Shown piece after piece: positions 11,601 to 23,102 of a stretch of DNA of 64,000 nucleotides. Origin of the DNA: Aquatica leii (taxonomy: Eukaryota; Arthropoda; Insecta; Coleoptera; Lampyridae); the NCBI GenBank assembly GCA_035610365.1, contig CM069432.1, positions 266,969,177 through 267,033,176 of the forward strand. The letters run 5' to 3'. The notes beneath the pieces were generated by a model that had not been told where the DNA came from, ran no database searches, and saw only the letters and a list, made by a program, of their open reading frames with translations. Position numbers and translations under genes: made by a program. Each line of letters opens with the position of its first letter. The first letter of the stretch is position 1.

Positions 11601-12651
11601 TAATCGGTGTTAGCAATCTTGGCGTCAAGCCTCTTTGGGTACACCGGGCAGTTATTGGAAGACGCTTGGTGTTTTACCAACTCGCCTTTATAGCCATATC
11701 TGACACAGTTTGCACATGCAGGGTCTCGTGCGGTGTTTGGGCAATATTTAGTTTCGTGCTTTTCAGCACAAATACCGCATTGAATTTAGCTTTTACATTG
11801 ACCTAATTGGTGACCGAACTTTTGACATTTATAGCACCTTTTGCTTACCTTTTCTTACCTTCGGAGTTAGTTCAATTATCCCATCGCAATTGGATCTATC
11901 TCTGGGCCCAAATTTGAATAGCACCTTCAGGTGTTCTCTGGCCTTTATGTTATTTTATTAGTGGCGACATCAAAGTTTTGTTCAAGGATTGCCTCCTTTA
12001 CCTGCTCTGGGGAGAGGTTGGTAGGAACGTCCGTGATAAAGTTCCTAAGTAGGATTTTGCCTTGCGATCTGATGACAAGGCCGGGATCTTGGAAAGGTCG
12101 GTCTTTTCGGATTCTAAGCGAACGGAGTTTCGTCCCATTTTCGTCACTCGGTCTAGTCTTAGACCGAGCGTGGTAGGAGTAAGGACTGTCATGAGCATTG
12201 GTCTTGTCAGATGCCTTCATGTTAGACTCGTACTTGGGAACTATCACAACCATGGATCTTGGGACTGACGCGACGGATTTGCCGGAAAGTACTTTCACTC
12301 TGTCTGCTACTCTGCTAGACCGAGATACCTGAGCGTAAGAAACAGGACCAGTTGTGACTTGTTGGATGCCTGGTGATGACTACTTTTCAGTCAACGTCTT
12401 CAAGGCAGTTTGTACGTCCCTAAGAGCCTCAGAAATATCTGAATGTTGCTGGCACGAGTGGATCTACGGAAGATAGCTTGAATGCGGGACAGTACATCCA
12501 TTAATTCAGTTCGTCTGGCAACGGATTCTTTGGAGGCAGAAATCAGCTTAGACATCTCCTTCAAAGGATTCTCCGAGTGTGGACAGTTGGGACTCATCGG
12601 ATTCGTCGTCGAACTCGGCTTTGCGACGACGCTAGACACTGGTAGATTCAA
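11590..12651 (-). pseudogene. L-a ORF1 with CCHC zinc knuckles
   Basis: Near 11640-11840 the minus strand encodes RCYKCQKFGHQLGQC, CGICAEKHETKYCPN and CANCVRYGYKGELVKHQASS, three knuckle-like motifs of non-LTR ORF1 proteins that package element RNA. The end reads RLDAKIANTDYGQ, shared with L-c. Upstream, 11945-12298 holds the basic middle region and 12400-12651 the N-terminal part. A stop lies inside the first knuckle region and the third knuckle has lost its histidine spacing, so it is decayed. Confidence 0.7.
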
Positions 12652-12951
12652 CCTCCATGGCGGAGGCTGAGGCGACTGGAGAAGGTGCGCGCGACAGCGC
12701 GACTTCTTAGGATTACGGCGAATAACTAGTGTCGACGTAACCCTTTAGCCGTGCAACAGGATATTATTGCCGTATAGGACTTATAACCTGAGCTTCGTTG
12801 CCCACCTTTAACCACGTGGAGGTAGGGTTCTAAAGCTTTCCGTGTAGAGGAATTTACACTATAGAAAATCAAAGTATATATAATAATTAACAAATTAATT
12901 AAATCGCCTGGTCTTAATACTAGGAATAGCACTTGCTCACAATTTAGAAAA

Positions 12952-13942
12952 TCAGTTACCTAAGCTTCCGCTAAAGGTGAAAGATTTATTCGCATATTGT
13001 AGAGAAACCAGAGTGAAATGCTAGAGAAGAAGATTTAGTTGTTGACAGAGATTGATTTGATACATATGTGAAGCGTTACAGGGAGCTGAATCTCCGGTGT
13101 GCGAAGGTGTTGGCCAAGTCTGTTAATGAAGACAATATTTCCGTGACGACTGAGTCGGTAAATACACCAGTAATACCAGATAAAAGAAAATTTAAGCTTC
13201 TGGTAATACAATTCAAAAGATTTCCTGGCAATATTCGTGACTACTTTTTCTTTTAGTCTCATTTCAAGAAGGTGCATGATGATTCGGACATTGACGATGC
13301 AGATAAAGTAGAGTATTTGATAGAAGCTACAGTACCGGGTAGCCAGACGCGACAGTTGGTTGACAATTTTTCAGGGGGAAATTACTCGCGTATGATAGAT
13401 ACTTTAAAGTCAAGGTTCAGCGTGAGGACTTGCAAGTTTATGTGCGAGAACTTTTAAAATTAATGTTGAATAATGCTTCGACCAGAAGAAAAACAGATAT
13501 TTGTTCCTTGCACGATCAAATTGAAACGCATCTCAGCGCTTTAGAATCGCTGAAAATATTCTTCCAAGGTTTTTTTTCTTTAATTGAGTCATGTCTGCCT
13601 GAAGATCTGCTACGTGTATGGCAACGATGCTCCGTGAGTTTGTGCATGGGATTCACAGAAGAGCGCAAGGCCGTTGAAGTTTCTGTAGCAGGGGCTGAAC
13701 AATGTTATGGAGCAAGTATTAGTCTGGAGAATCGCCTTAGAGGCATAGTGCAATTTTTAAAGAATGAAGTAGAAAATAAGCAACGCATTTCGTTAGCTTC
13801 TGAAGGATTTGGCTTGGATTCTAGGGTGCCTAGAAATGATAATTCGGGTGGCGGTTATAAGAAAAGATCACCAAAATCGAGTGAGCAGTTAGGTATTCCC
13901 ACTGCAGCAGAACTGGTCAATAGTGAGGTTTCCACATGACTA
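12952..13942 (+). pseudogene. BEL-B Gag, main part
   Basis: Three overlapping frame pieces (13068-13256, 13272-13457, 13430-13939) carry in order FKRFPGNIRDYFFF, HDDSDIDDADKVEYLIEATV, LKSRF, YVRELLKLMLNNA, ESCLPEDLLRVWQR and FLKNEVENKQRISLA. This is the order of the capsid-like core of insect BEL/Pao Gag proteins that assemble the virus-like particle. A TTTTAG stop at about 13254 and frameshifts near 13440 break it. It begins immediately after the 5' end of L-a. Confidence 0.75.
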
Positions 13943-13988
13943 TTTTGTAATAGTGTGCATGACAGTTTGAACTGATTATGCTTTCGAC

Positions 13989-14724
13989 ATGAAGCAGCAA
14001 ATTATCAAAGAAAAGAGGGCATGTTTTCGCTCTCTTAAGCTAAGCCATCGTTCCAAGAAGTGTCGGGTTCGCATAAAGTGCTTGATATGTAAGATGCAGC
14101 ACGTGACCTTGATGTGCCTTGATCTGGAATCGAATCCTAACGTGCTGAGTGGATTACCAGCAGCAGCAGGTTCACAGGTTAAGCAGGAGGTAAATGCTAC
14201 CAACCACAACAGTATTCATGTTTTCTTGCCAACGTTGGTGGTAAAGCTGGTGGGAAGTGGAGTCTCATGTAACGTGCGAGTTTTGATTAATACTGGATTA
14301 CAACATTTTTATATACTAAGATCGACAGCACGTAAGACGGGCCTGTTGGCAATCGACGAGGAGTGGATTAGGCACTGTCTATTCGGAGGCGCTCAATCCA
14401 AGCGAATGCATCAACGTTACAGATTGACTCTTCAGCAAAGTGGGTACTCTTGCAAATTTGAAGTTTTGGCTGGAGATATGCAATTCAGTTCCCACTATTT
14501 TTTCTGGCCCATCTATCGATGAGTTGCAAAGTATAAACATCGAAGTTCGAGATACAGGAGAAGAGTCTGTGATTGAACTTTTAATTGGTGCAGATTTCGC
14601 CGAGAAACCGTACATTGGAGGTGTACGTTGCCGTGGAAACTCTTTTAGGTTGAACTTTAATAGGGAAAGTTTCAGTAAGGAATACCACGTTAGTTACGAC
14701 TACAATGTCTTTGTTGGTGACTAA
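13989..14724 (+). pseudogene. BEL-B zinc finger and aspartic protease
   Basis: Residues 1-45 resemble the CCHC/CHxC finger that follows BEL Gag (CRVRIKCLICKMQH). Then VFLPTLVVKLVGSGVSCNVRV leads into LINTGLQHFYI, the place of the protease active site, where the expected DSGS/DSAS motif reads NTGL; the catalytic aspartate is lost. A frameshift near 14490 moves the reading to 14440-14724, ending with IELLIGADFAEKPYIGG, the conserved 'LIGAD' region after the protease. The enzyme would cleave the polyprotein; this copy cannot. Confidence 0.7.
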
Positions 14725-15110
14725 TGCTTCTCTTGTAAACCTATAGGAACTAAATATTCTCGGAATAAAGGAGCTTTCTGTCAGGCAATCTAGGGATGAA
14801 TAGAACAGAGCGGCTGAGGATTTTTTCCAGAAAACTACGGAGGTCAACAAAAAGGGTCGATATGAAGTTAGATTATGTTCGTTGGAAGGTCGCCGTCTCT
14901 TACGAATAATCATTCAGTTGCAAAAAGAAGGTTGGATAAAATGTTAACGAAGCTCGAAAATTATGGGCTTGTAGATCTGTATGATTCAATTTTTGAAGAA
15001 TGGCTGTCGGAGAGTGTAATTGAAATGGTGGAATGCCAAAAGCCCAAAGACCGCTGTCACTACTTACCACATAGACTGGTAATAAAAGATAGTAGCGCAC
15101 GTCCTAAAAC
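14725..15110 (+). pseudogene. BEL-B reverse transcriptase, N-terminal part only
   Basis: Broken frames read LNILGIKELSVRQSRDE, then GRYEVRLCSLEGRR, then DSIFEEWLSESVIEMVE and CHYLPHRLVIKDSSARPK. These match the start of BEL/Pao reverse transcriptase up to the 'YLPHxxVIKxxS' block. The catalytic palm (YVDD) is missing: the sequence switches within about 10 bases near 15105 to an oppositely oriented integrase. Confidence 0.75.
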
Positions 15111-15622
15111 TTTTCGAAAAAGGTGCTTTAGGACACCAACGAGTCTCTCCCGAAAACCCCTCCACCACGCTGTGGAAGGTGGGTTAAGACGCCACGTTAT
15201 GCGCTGCACCGAAATCTTTCGGGTTATCTCCTCCCAGTTTAGTCGCAAAGACGCGTTCTCGGTTCCAACAAAGTTTGTGCCGTTGTCACTAAAGACTGTA
15301 GTAGGTCTGCCTCGACGTGCCACTAACCGTCTCAGTGCCTGTATAAAACAAGCTGTAGACAACGAAATTAATAGTTCAAGATGAAACGCATGGTACACTG
15401 CGCATGTAAATAGGCAAATCAACGACTTATCGCCATTCTTCAAATGCAATGGTACAGCCAAATCAACACCTGTCACTTCAAAAACGCGAGTATCCCGAAC
15501 TCTATCCACCTGTAAAGATGGAGGTTCCACACCGATAGATTTAGCCGTCTACCGTTTGCACAAAACACACTTCGCTATAGCTGATCTGACGGTTCTTCGT
15601 TCTCCGAGAATCCAATAATTTT
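15105..15622 (-). pseudogene. BEL/Pao integrase in inverted orientation
   Basis: Minus strand reads ENYWILGERRTVRSAIAKC (zinc-binding end), then VFEVTGVDLAVPLHLKNG (first catalytic Asp), ICLFTCAVYHAFHLELL, FSDNGTNFVG (second Asp) and PPSTAWWRGFRERLVG (region of the catalytic Glu). This is the core of a BEL/Pao integrase, which inserts element DNA. It is 156 codons open with one stop near 15545. Orientation is opposite to BEL-B. It could be the BEL-B 3' half flipped by an inversion with breakpoints in the reverse transcriptase, or a second element. Confidence 0.8.
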
Positions 15623-16039
15623 CGCGGTTGTCAGACTTAATATTTTGCGGCACCGCGCAGAGTTTCCAGATTACAATTTTTCTACGACATCCTCCCTACT
15701 GAGAAACATTTACTTAAAAGTGACTCACAAAATTAAAGAAAACATGTTTCTGTACATAAAAATGGTTTTACAAAATCCTAAACGTGACAATCTCTTTCCA
15801 AATTTTAATTTTTCTGGGGAGGATTTGTTGTGTTATTAGTAATAATGTTTCAAGTTTTCGTATGTTAATAAAATTCTTGCAACGTCGCTGGTACGCAGAC
15901 ACCGCTGGTTGAATATTTTGGTTATTTTCGATATATACGGTGGAGAATTTTCGCCGATATTTACTTTCTGTCAAAGTTTCGCTGTGATTAGTTTGATTTT
16001 CATAGAAACCTTGTCGGTTCAATTGTAAGTAATTTCTTT
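15623..16039. other. No recognisable gene
   Basis: AT-rich. An 84-codon minus-strand frame (15768-16022) has no family I can name; it could belong to the neighbouring pogo-like relic but shows no diagnostic motif. Confidence 0.3.
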
Positions 16040-16395
16040 TTGTTTAATTTTTTATCATCGTTTTTACTATTACTCTTTCAACGATTTTACTGAAATGAAG
16101 ATTTTCTACGTAGTTTGACGGAATTAATGCGATTTTCGATCTATTTAATTTTCAAGCTTTTTTAACAATATCATAGTGTTTTTTTTGTGAAACGAATTGA
16201 GAAAGCGATTCAATTTTTAGACAAAAATCTTCAGTTGAAGTTTTATTTCTTCGCCAATCGTTAACTGTACTTTTACTCAAGTTCCGTTTTTGACAGATTT
16301 TTGCCACAGATTCACCACTATCAATTATTTTTAGGCACGTTTTTATACAACACGCTTACGCTCTACATCTGATATACTCATGATCAATTCTAATT
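16040..16395 (-). pseudogene. pogo/Tigger transposase DNA-binding domain relic
   Basis: The minus strand starts MSISDVERKRVV near 16393, then after a frameshift reads LKIIDSGESVAKICQKRNLS and KSTVNDWRRNKTS. 'Dxxx(K/R)...S(V/I)xxIxxxxxxSKSTVxDWxRN' is the psq/CENP-B-type helix-turn-helix of pogo/Tigger transposases that binds the terminal repeats. The following catalytic domain is not recognisable. Short, frameshifted, dead. Confidence 0.6.
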
Positions 16396-16924
16396 TGCCA
16401 GTAGAAAGTGGGGGAAAACAACACATACCTATATTCCATTAAACCTTGAACGAACTGTTTCTAGTAATCAACATATTTATTTTAATTAGACTGGTTAATC
16501 CGAAGGGCGGTTTATGGGAGGCCGGTTAAGAAAGGTTTTACGTATAGGAACTGTTCATATTCAGAACATATTTAGCTTATTTATCTGTTTTGATACCTCT
16601 TAGCAAAACGTTTTTCTAAAATATTGTAGAAACAACCTAGTTTCAAAATTTACTACAGAATTTATAAAAATTTTATGTTTTGAAATTACACGCCATCCTA
16701 TTGTTTTTCACAAAAATAACTAATTAATTTTCTATAACGTCACCTCGTCGTCAGAAGCGTAAATAACTTATGCACCAAAATTGTCTAGACTAGACTTATT
16801 ATGGTAAACTGTAATATACTAAGAACATTTCTTTCTATTTTATTTTCTGACGGTACCCATATTTGGGCCAGCGCCCATATATGAGGATTTTGGTCAAACA
16901 CCCATATAAATTTTTGACAAAATA
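16396..16924. other. No recognisable gene
   Basis: AT-rich, non-coding. A small local duplication of CCCATATA-type blocks is seen around 16855-16910. Nothing assigned. Confidence 0.3.
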
Positions 16925-18985
16925 GAGTTATCAAAAATGAATTCCGCCGTATGAAGAGAAGGTCTGAAATGCCTTTCGTCCGGAGACGTGGAACGTTTTA
17001 ACATAGGTTAGGATATTCAGGATAAAAGAATAGGTGAGGTTTATGGTGAGTGTCCACTGCCATTTGCCTAAGATCAAGATTTTTAAGTGACGCTTACCCG
17101 GTGAAAAGGACTGAAAATCGTCGGTCCAAACGTGGTGGTTCAAGAATGTGCACAAACCGGCTTTGCTTAAGACTTTGGGGCAGTAAACTGCCTGCAAAAG
17201 GAGATGTAGAGAAATAACCACGCTTAAGTGCTAAATAGGTCAACGATCGTAGAAGAAAGGAATCTTGTACAATTGTACGTACGTTGCAATGTATTCCGTT
17301 TGGTTCAGGAGTCTTGTTTTTAGGGATTTTACTAGCCAAATCATCACTAGTGACAACCCAGTACTGTTAGAAATTTATTCACAAATTTGTATTATTTGAA
17401 CGTGCAAGGGATTGTCTTTCATCAAATCGTCGTTAGGAAAAAAACTGCAAACAATAGCTTTAATAGTCTCGTATTCAGAGACTGTGTATCTGTTGCCATC
17501 TCGGACATTGCAGCACTGCTAGGTCGATGGGAATTTACGGAAGGACAACTTGTAAACTAGGTCCCACGGGCTCGTTGCAAAGCTCCTTTCCGCGAATCTT
17601 TGTCAAGAGCTATACTTTGCTTTTTTCACTGCCAGTTTGTACTGGTGAAGCGCGGCCTTACAAAAGAAAAAGTCGTTGATGTTTTAAGTCTGCAGGGGCT
17701 TTGTAGTGGTGTTTTTGCAAATAATGCACCGCTCGCTTCAGTCTATCTAAGTTAGGACTCCAGCTCTAGAACTTATGGGTATATGTTTTAAGCTACTTTG
17801 GCAAGAATCAAGGATCTTGATAAACCTACCAATCACGGCGTCGACAAATCCAGGATCGTGGCACAAAGTACTACGTAGAAGATAAGTAAGAGTAACATTG
17901 AACTAGTAATTGTCGTATTGAGGCGTACAGAATCTGTATGTTTGTAATCAAGGATTCTTGTAAAGATTAGTGTTAGGCGAGAGGCTTCGGCGGTTAACTG
18001 AAACCATATTAGTTTCCGTCACTTTAAATCAGTTCTGGAACAACACGCCAGTTTTTGATATTTCTACCAACAGAAGGGTCCGCCAAAGTGACTTCGATGT
18101 TTGCCGAGCTTAAGTTACCTGCTATTATAATAGGAAAGTTTTTTAGTTTGTGAAGAATTTTATAAAGATGGAGATGAATGCGAACGTCTTCACTAGGTGG
18201 CCAATAAACGCCGATGATTGCCAAAAAAGTGTTTCCAACTGTAACCATTGAAACCAACGTACAGTCAAAGTTAATTCAGTGTTATTATGGTTCATAATTC
18301 GTGTTAGCTATCTTGGCGTCGAGTCGTTTAAGGTACGCTGGGCAGGTATTAGAAGACGCCTTGTGTTTGACGACTTTACTTTTATGACCTAAATTGTCTT
18401 CTGTACCTGCTCAGAAAAGAGGTTAGATAATCAGAACTGTGGTAGTTACGGATTTTCTAGAAGGAGCCTTAATTTTCTCCACGATTTTAGATCGGCCTGC
18501 TTGGGTATAGGAGATTGGGAAAGGAGCTGCGACGGCGGAAGAAGAATCTGAAAGTTTTTCAGTGACTGTTTGCTAGGTCTTTTGTACGCCAAACACGGTG
18601 TCGGTAATTTCAACAGATTGCTGCGTCCGGCATCGGGAAGTGAGGGTTTTGTGAAATAAGCTTGAGTTATGCTGATAATTTTAGTCATCTCAAAACGTCT
18701 TTCAACAAATCTTTGTAGGTAGAAACCAATTTAGTTTAGTTTAGTTAGGGGTCGACACTGAGGGGCCGCACAATGTCAAGATCTTAGAACGCGTCATCAC
18801 CATCTTCTCTTTCGCTCTTGATGAAAATGCGCTTGACCTTCATAACGAAAGAGGTTGATGGGCAGGGCGAGGTACAGCAAGACGCTCGTGGAGTGTCGGC
18901 TAGAAATGGACGTACCTTTAACCTCGTGGAGTTAAGGATCTAAAGCTTTCTGGAAACGTACAGCTACTAGTACACTCAAAATCAA
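16925..18985 (-). mobile_element. Non-LTR copy L-b, internally deleted
   Basis: Same family and strand as L-a. From right to left: 5' leader (18985-18700), ORF1 N-terminal part (18688-18446), a remnant of the knuckle region (18420-18300), endonuclease (18257-18024: TVGNTFLAIIGVYWPPSEDV, IIIAGN), and the first reverse-transcriptase block (17339-17094: ASKIPKNKTPEPNGIHCNV, equivalent to PGPDG with substitutions). It then jumps to sequence matching the ORF2 end region of L-a (7730-7960), so most of the reverse transcriptase is deleted. About 80 bp are missing at the 5' end relative to L-c. All frames are broken. Confidence 0.65.
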
Positions 18986-20686
18986 CAACACTAGAAATTA
19001 CAATGTCGAAGTCTGTGGTATCATAAGTGACTATTGGAACGACATTGTCAAAGATATTTGCAACGTGTAGGTTCCGTTTCAAGCGTGAGTATTTGTAGAA
19101 TAAGTGCACGACGCCCCTTGCACTTGTCAACCACGAAAACGCAATGCTTTACAAAACTCAGTTTGTCGTCAAGCAATAGTCCTAGGTACTTGAAATTGTA
19201 AGCCCTACGGACAGGAGAATCATGGAGGCGCAGTAAAGGATCTCGTCTTAGCGCGGAGCCAAAAGCCATGAACTTAGTCTTATTTTCGGAAATACTTAGT
19301 TTCTTGCTGCCAGTCCTGCTAGTCACAATATCTAGACACTAGTTAGACTTTGCCTCTAAGTCTTGTCGAGAATTGGCGGACACTGTGACAGTAATGTCGT
19401 CCGCATAAGCGAAGTTGTTGTAGTCAGCTGGTAAGTCTTTGTCCAAGAGATCGTTGACAATTAAATTCCACAAGGTCGGCCCAGAAACCGAGCTTTGTAG
19501 ACATCTCTTCGTCAGTTGTTTGGTGAAAACTGAACGTGAAATGTTCGCAGAGTATGTTATCGATCTATTCAATAAATAGCTACGAATGACGCGCGTAGCG
19601 TCAGCAGGTGCTCTCGTAATGACGAAAGCTGACGAAACTGAACGATCCAAAAATGTTTATGTAAATAGCTAGTCTGTACTTAGAAACGTTCTATTGTGCA
19701 ATAGTTATCGATCGATGGGCGGCGTCAGTCGTTTTGCCAGAAACGGATCCATATTGATTAGGATGGAATAAAATGTTTGGCGGAATGTCATCGTGTTTGT
19801 TTTTAAGAATAGTTCTTTCGAAAAGTTTGTCTAGTTCCCATAACAATGTTATGGGACGATACGAGTTTAGGTTAGCAATATCCTTCTTTCCGGAAACGTT
19901 GGAACACAGTTGGATCGACAAGAAGAACTTTCGGGAAGACAATCTGTAAACTAACTCCCACGGACTCAGCGCCAAGCTTTTTTCTACGAAACTTTGCTAG
20001 GAGCTATACTTACCTGTCTTCACTGCCAGTTTGTACCGATAACGAGCGACCTTAGACGAGGTAACCCATTGATGCTTTACGTTTGCAGGGATTTTTTGGT
20101 GGTGTGTTATCAAACAACACACGGCTCGCTTTAACCCGTCTAACTTAGGACGCTTGTGTATGCCATTTAAGCCATGTTGGCAAGAGTCAAGGATCAACTT
20201 GGTCAACTTAGCAATGATGGCCTCTACAGATTTAGTATTGTGGTACAATGCACTACGCGGAAGATAAGAAGGAATTAATTTTGAAATAGCATTATTCAGG
20301 CTTACGGAATATAGGCGTTTGAAATCGAAGATTCTTTTAAGGATATGTGCAAGCTTAGGGGCATTGGTGGTTAATTCAAACCGTATCCGTTGGTGGTCAC
20401 TTTTTTAACCTCAGGGATGACTCGCCAGTTTGTTATCTTTCTGGCTAAGCAAGGGAACGTTAAAATTATATCTATGTTTGTTGAACCTAAATGACTAGCA
20501 AAAGTAAAAAATTTACATCACAGAGTTCATGTTCACCCATGAGGTTTTCCACACATCGCCCCGTTCGTCAATCACCGAGGAGTGCCAAAGCGGCGATTTA
20601 GAATTGAAGTCTGCTGCTGTGATAATAGGAATGCCCCTTAGTTCATCAAGAACTTTATCTAAGTGCTAGAGATGAATACGAACATC
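18986..20686 (-). pseudogene. Non-LTR copy L-c, ORF2 part (reverse transcriptase, endonuclease end)
   Basis: Minus-strand frames carry ANLNSYRPITLLWELDKLFE (19975-19691), RVIRSYLLNRSITYSANISR and NNFAYADDITVTVSANSRQD (19650-19339; YADD intact), then FKYLGLLLDDKLSFVKHC (19326-19048). Upstream at 20686-20530 the endonuclease end reads GIPIITA-DFNSKSPLWHSS with ERG. The order and strand match L-a. The right edge at 20686 stops in the endonuclease; the same endonuclease continues at 31785 after BEL-A, with about 10 bases lost. Stops and frameshifts occur throughout. Confidence 0.75.
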
Positions 20687-21247
20687 GCAACGCAATAACG
20701 CGTTGTAAACGTGTTAAGTTAGAGAATTTGGAAAATATGTCCCAAGAAAAGGATAAACTTAATAATCAAGCGGATTGATTGGTTTTAATTCATCTTCTGA
20801 AGATATCGATATATTGTTTTTTGTAAGCGTGTGATTTAGCGGTTTTAAAAGAAACGCGGGACCATGAAACCAAAGTTCAGGATTTATCCATGCTTCGGGG
20901 GTAGCACCCCTTGATACTAAGCCTGCGGCGTTATCCTTTGAATCGACGTGGTGCCAATCTTTGGGACATGATAGCTCCTGAATGGCAGCTATTCTATTTG
21001 CCACAAAGATTTTATATTTATTTGGCACAGCTTGTATCCAATGCAAAACTATAGTAGAATCTGTGAAATATAGGATTTGTTTGAAGGAAAGAGACAATGT
21101 CTCGACCACTTTCTTCATTAACTCCGCAATCAGAACGGCTGCGCACAGCTCCATCCGCGGAATGGTTACACCATGTAAAGGAGCTACTCTAGATTTAGGG
21201 CAGACTAAAAATGTTGAACGTTCATTGGAAGGCAAGGTGCATCTTAT
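20687..21247 (-). pseudogene. BEL-A RNase H and linker
   Basis: Encodes VCPKSRVAPLHGVTIPRMEL (RNase H start), ILYFTDSTIVLHWIQ (catalytic aspartate block), WHHVDSKDNAAGLVSRGATP and ELWFHGPAFL. This is the BEL/Pao RNase H, which removes template RNA. It is in frame with the upstream reverse transcriptase but separated by a single TAG at 21248-21250. After INPLDY a frameshift leads to FSNLTRLQRVIA, the linker before integrase, where the element is cut off. Confidence 0.8.
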
Positions 21248-22360
21248 CTAAATGCATGCACCGTAAGCGGTAGAACTGGCATCGCAAAAACCAATTAGAT
21301 CTAAAGTAGAAGCATTGGGCAGAACAAAACATCTCGGCACTGTGAATTGGTTTAATTTATGGAATCTAGAAGTTAGTCTTGACCGCTCTTCACTTAATTC
21401 TGTCGGGATAAAATCGTCCCAGGCTAATTTTAATTGCCACACCTTTTGGATAATAAGTTTACCTTTTATAATTATAGGTTGTAAAATACCCAAAGGATCG
21501 AATATTTGCGATATCACAGATAATAATGACCTTTTAGTATGTCGTTCAGGAAATGGCTTTAAAAAGTATTTATAATAAAAATTGTCGGAGATGGAAATCC
21601 ATGCCACACCGAGAGTTTTTGTGCTCGCACGTTCACCAATAGGAACGGTAAAAAAAGATTCAGTGCCAGTTGAGACACTTAATACTGCAGAATTGTTTGA
21701 CAGGAGTTTCCGTATGGGAAATCCAGCCTTACCTAAAACATCAATAAGCTGAGTGCGAATCTCCAAAACTTCCTCCAAAGTGTCTCCACCAGTCAAAAGA
21801 TCGTCCATATAAAAACATGTATTTAGAATTTTAGCACCCGCACCCGCACCCATAGTAGTAATAATTGAATTAGTAAAAAAAGAACAGATGTCTGATGAGG
21901 TAGGTATTTTGGACATATGTCCTAAGCGTTGATACTCATTTATAAAATTAGTATATTTACTTTTTAAAATGGGATCCTTGTCCAACTTTCTCTTCAATGA
22001 TAGGAATCTATTGAGAGCTCGCTGTTTCAAATCTCCCAGAGAAAACATTCTTGCATTAAAAAGAATTGACACAATAAATCTGCCATTGCTGTCAGTTCGT
22101 ATCGTTTTGTTAAAATGCGTTTCACAGTAACGCTCCGCCGGTGACAATAATGAAAGAGAATTTTTTGGCTTTGTCCCCTCCAACTGCCAGAATTTAGGAA
22201 TAAGTTGTTCCAAGGATTCGCATGACGTTGAAGGTAATTTTTCTACAGTGAATTGCGTAAACGTTACCTTCTTCTTTCTAGACATGTTGGAAAGTGGGAG
22301 GTTACCAGAAATGATCCACCCCAAAGTTGTTTCTTTCAGAATAGGCTTATGTTTACCCAA
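21248..22360 (-). pseudogene. BEL-A reverse transcriptase with in-frame palm deletion
   Basis: An open frame of 370 codons. In order: TTLGWIISGNL, PKFWQLEGT, RYCETHFNKTIRTDSNGRF, FINEYQRLGHMSK, then directly GAKILNTCFYMDDLLTGGDT (active site YMDD, residues about 186-189), DPLGILQPIIIKGKLIIQ and GFCDASSTAYGACI. In complete BEL/Pao enzymes more than 100 residues, including the 'YLPHH...KLRVVFDAS' and first catalytic aspartate blocks, lie between GHM and the YxDD strand. Here they are replaced by about 25 unrelated residues, with the frame kept. The enzyme cannot be active. Confidence 0.85.
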
Positions 22361-23102
22361 TGAAACGTGACCATCTAACAGAAGATCCTCCTATTAAAAT
22401 GTCAAAAGGAGCCGACTTGTTGAAATTATCATCGGCTAACATAATTCCATAGGGCATAACGAGACCGTGTCTGTCAAAACTTACAACAGGTAGACTAGCA
22501 GATATTGTGGGTATTATTAGACAACTAAGATTAGTTGTGAAATCCAAATAACGCGAACGCAATGGTGGTAGTGTCGTTAATCTGTGAAGAACTCGAATTA
22601 ATGCCCATAATGATGATATCAGAAGGTTCTCGATTTAACTGGAGTTTATCAAAAAATGATTTAGCTATAAACGATTGCTGGCTAGCAGAATCTAGAATAC
22701 ACCTAGCATTAAACCATCCGCCTGCACCCTTGACTCTTACGACGGCTGTAGCTAGCAGCACCTGCACGTTAGATTGGACGCAAGATAAAGAAGTTTGATT
22801 TAGATCAGGAGAGTTCGCTCCTTCTACAATGGAAGAATTTTCAAAAACGCTGACCATGTTAGTCGCTGACGCCCTGTCTTTTTCAAAGTGAAGAAGACTA
22901 TTATGTTTTTTATTGCATTTATCACATGTTATTTTTGAGTGACCTGCGTGCCTCAAGCAATTTTTGCACAATTTTAAAAAAGCAACCTTTTCAAGCCGTT
23001 GCCCAACACTAAGGTCACGAAATTTTTGACAGTGGTTCAAGAAATGATTTAAATTACAAAAAGGGCATTGAACGTTCCTGTTGTTAGTGGTAATAAATGA
23101 CT
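22353..23102 (-). pseudogene. BEL-A Gag finger and aspartic protease
   Basis: Begins just left of element E with CPFCNLNHFLNHC (CX2CX3HX4C), then KLCKNCLRHAGHSKITCDKC with KKHNSLLH, the second finger typical of BEL/Pao. The protease follows: LLATAVVRVKGAGGWFNARC then ILDSASQQSFIAKSFF, with the active-site DSAS intact. Frameshifts near 22560 and 22393 separate this from the next pieces (LRSRYLDF; FDILIGG; then the reverse transcriptase at GKHKPILKE). The reading continues from Gag on the other side of element E. Confidence 0.85.

Larger units (their letters stand above)
7441..12951 (-). mobile_element. Non-LTR retrotransposon copy L-a (R1/Jockey-like), split by solo LTR C
   Basis: Read on the minus strand from right to left it holds a 5' leader, ORF1 with CCHC knuckles (12651-11590), endonuclease (11560-11137), reverse transcriptase (10560-8097, interrupted by a solo LTR at 8814-10249) and a C-terminal zinc motif (7659-7441). 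The 5' end near 12951 is set by comparison with L-c, which shares TGCTCACAATTT next to its own edge at 35166. Frameshifts and stops in every domain show it is dead. Confidence 0.75.

Noticed and set aside
18986-20686. L-c left part treated as a separate non-LTR copy from the right part at 31785
   Set aside because: The endonuclease break points are only about 10 bases apart in the shared alignment, on the same strand, with BEL-A exactly between, so one interrupted element is simpler.
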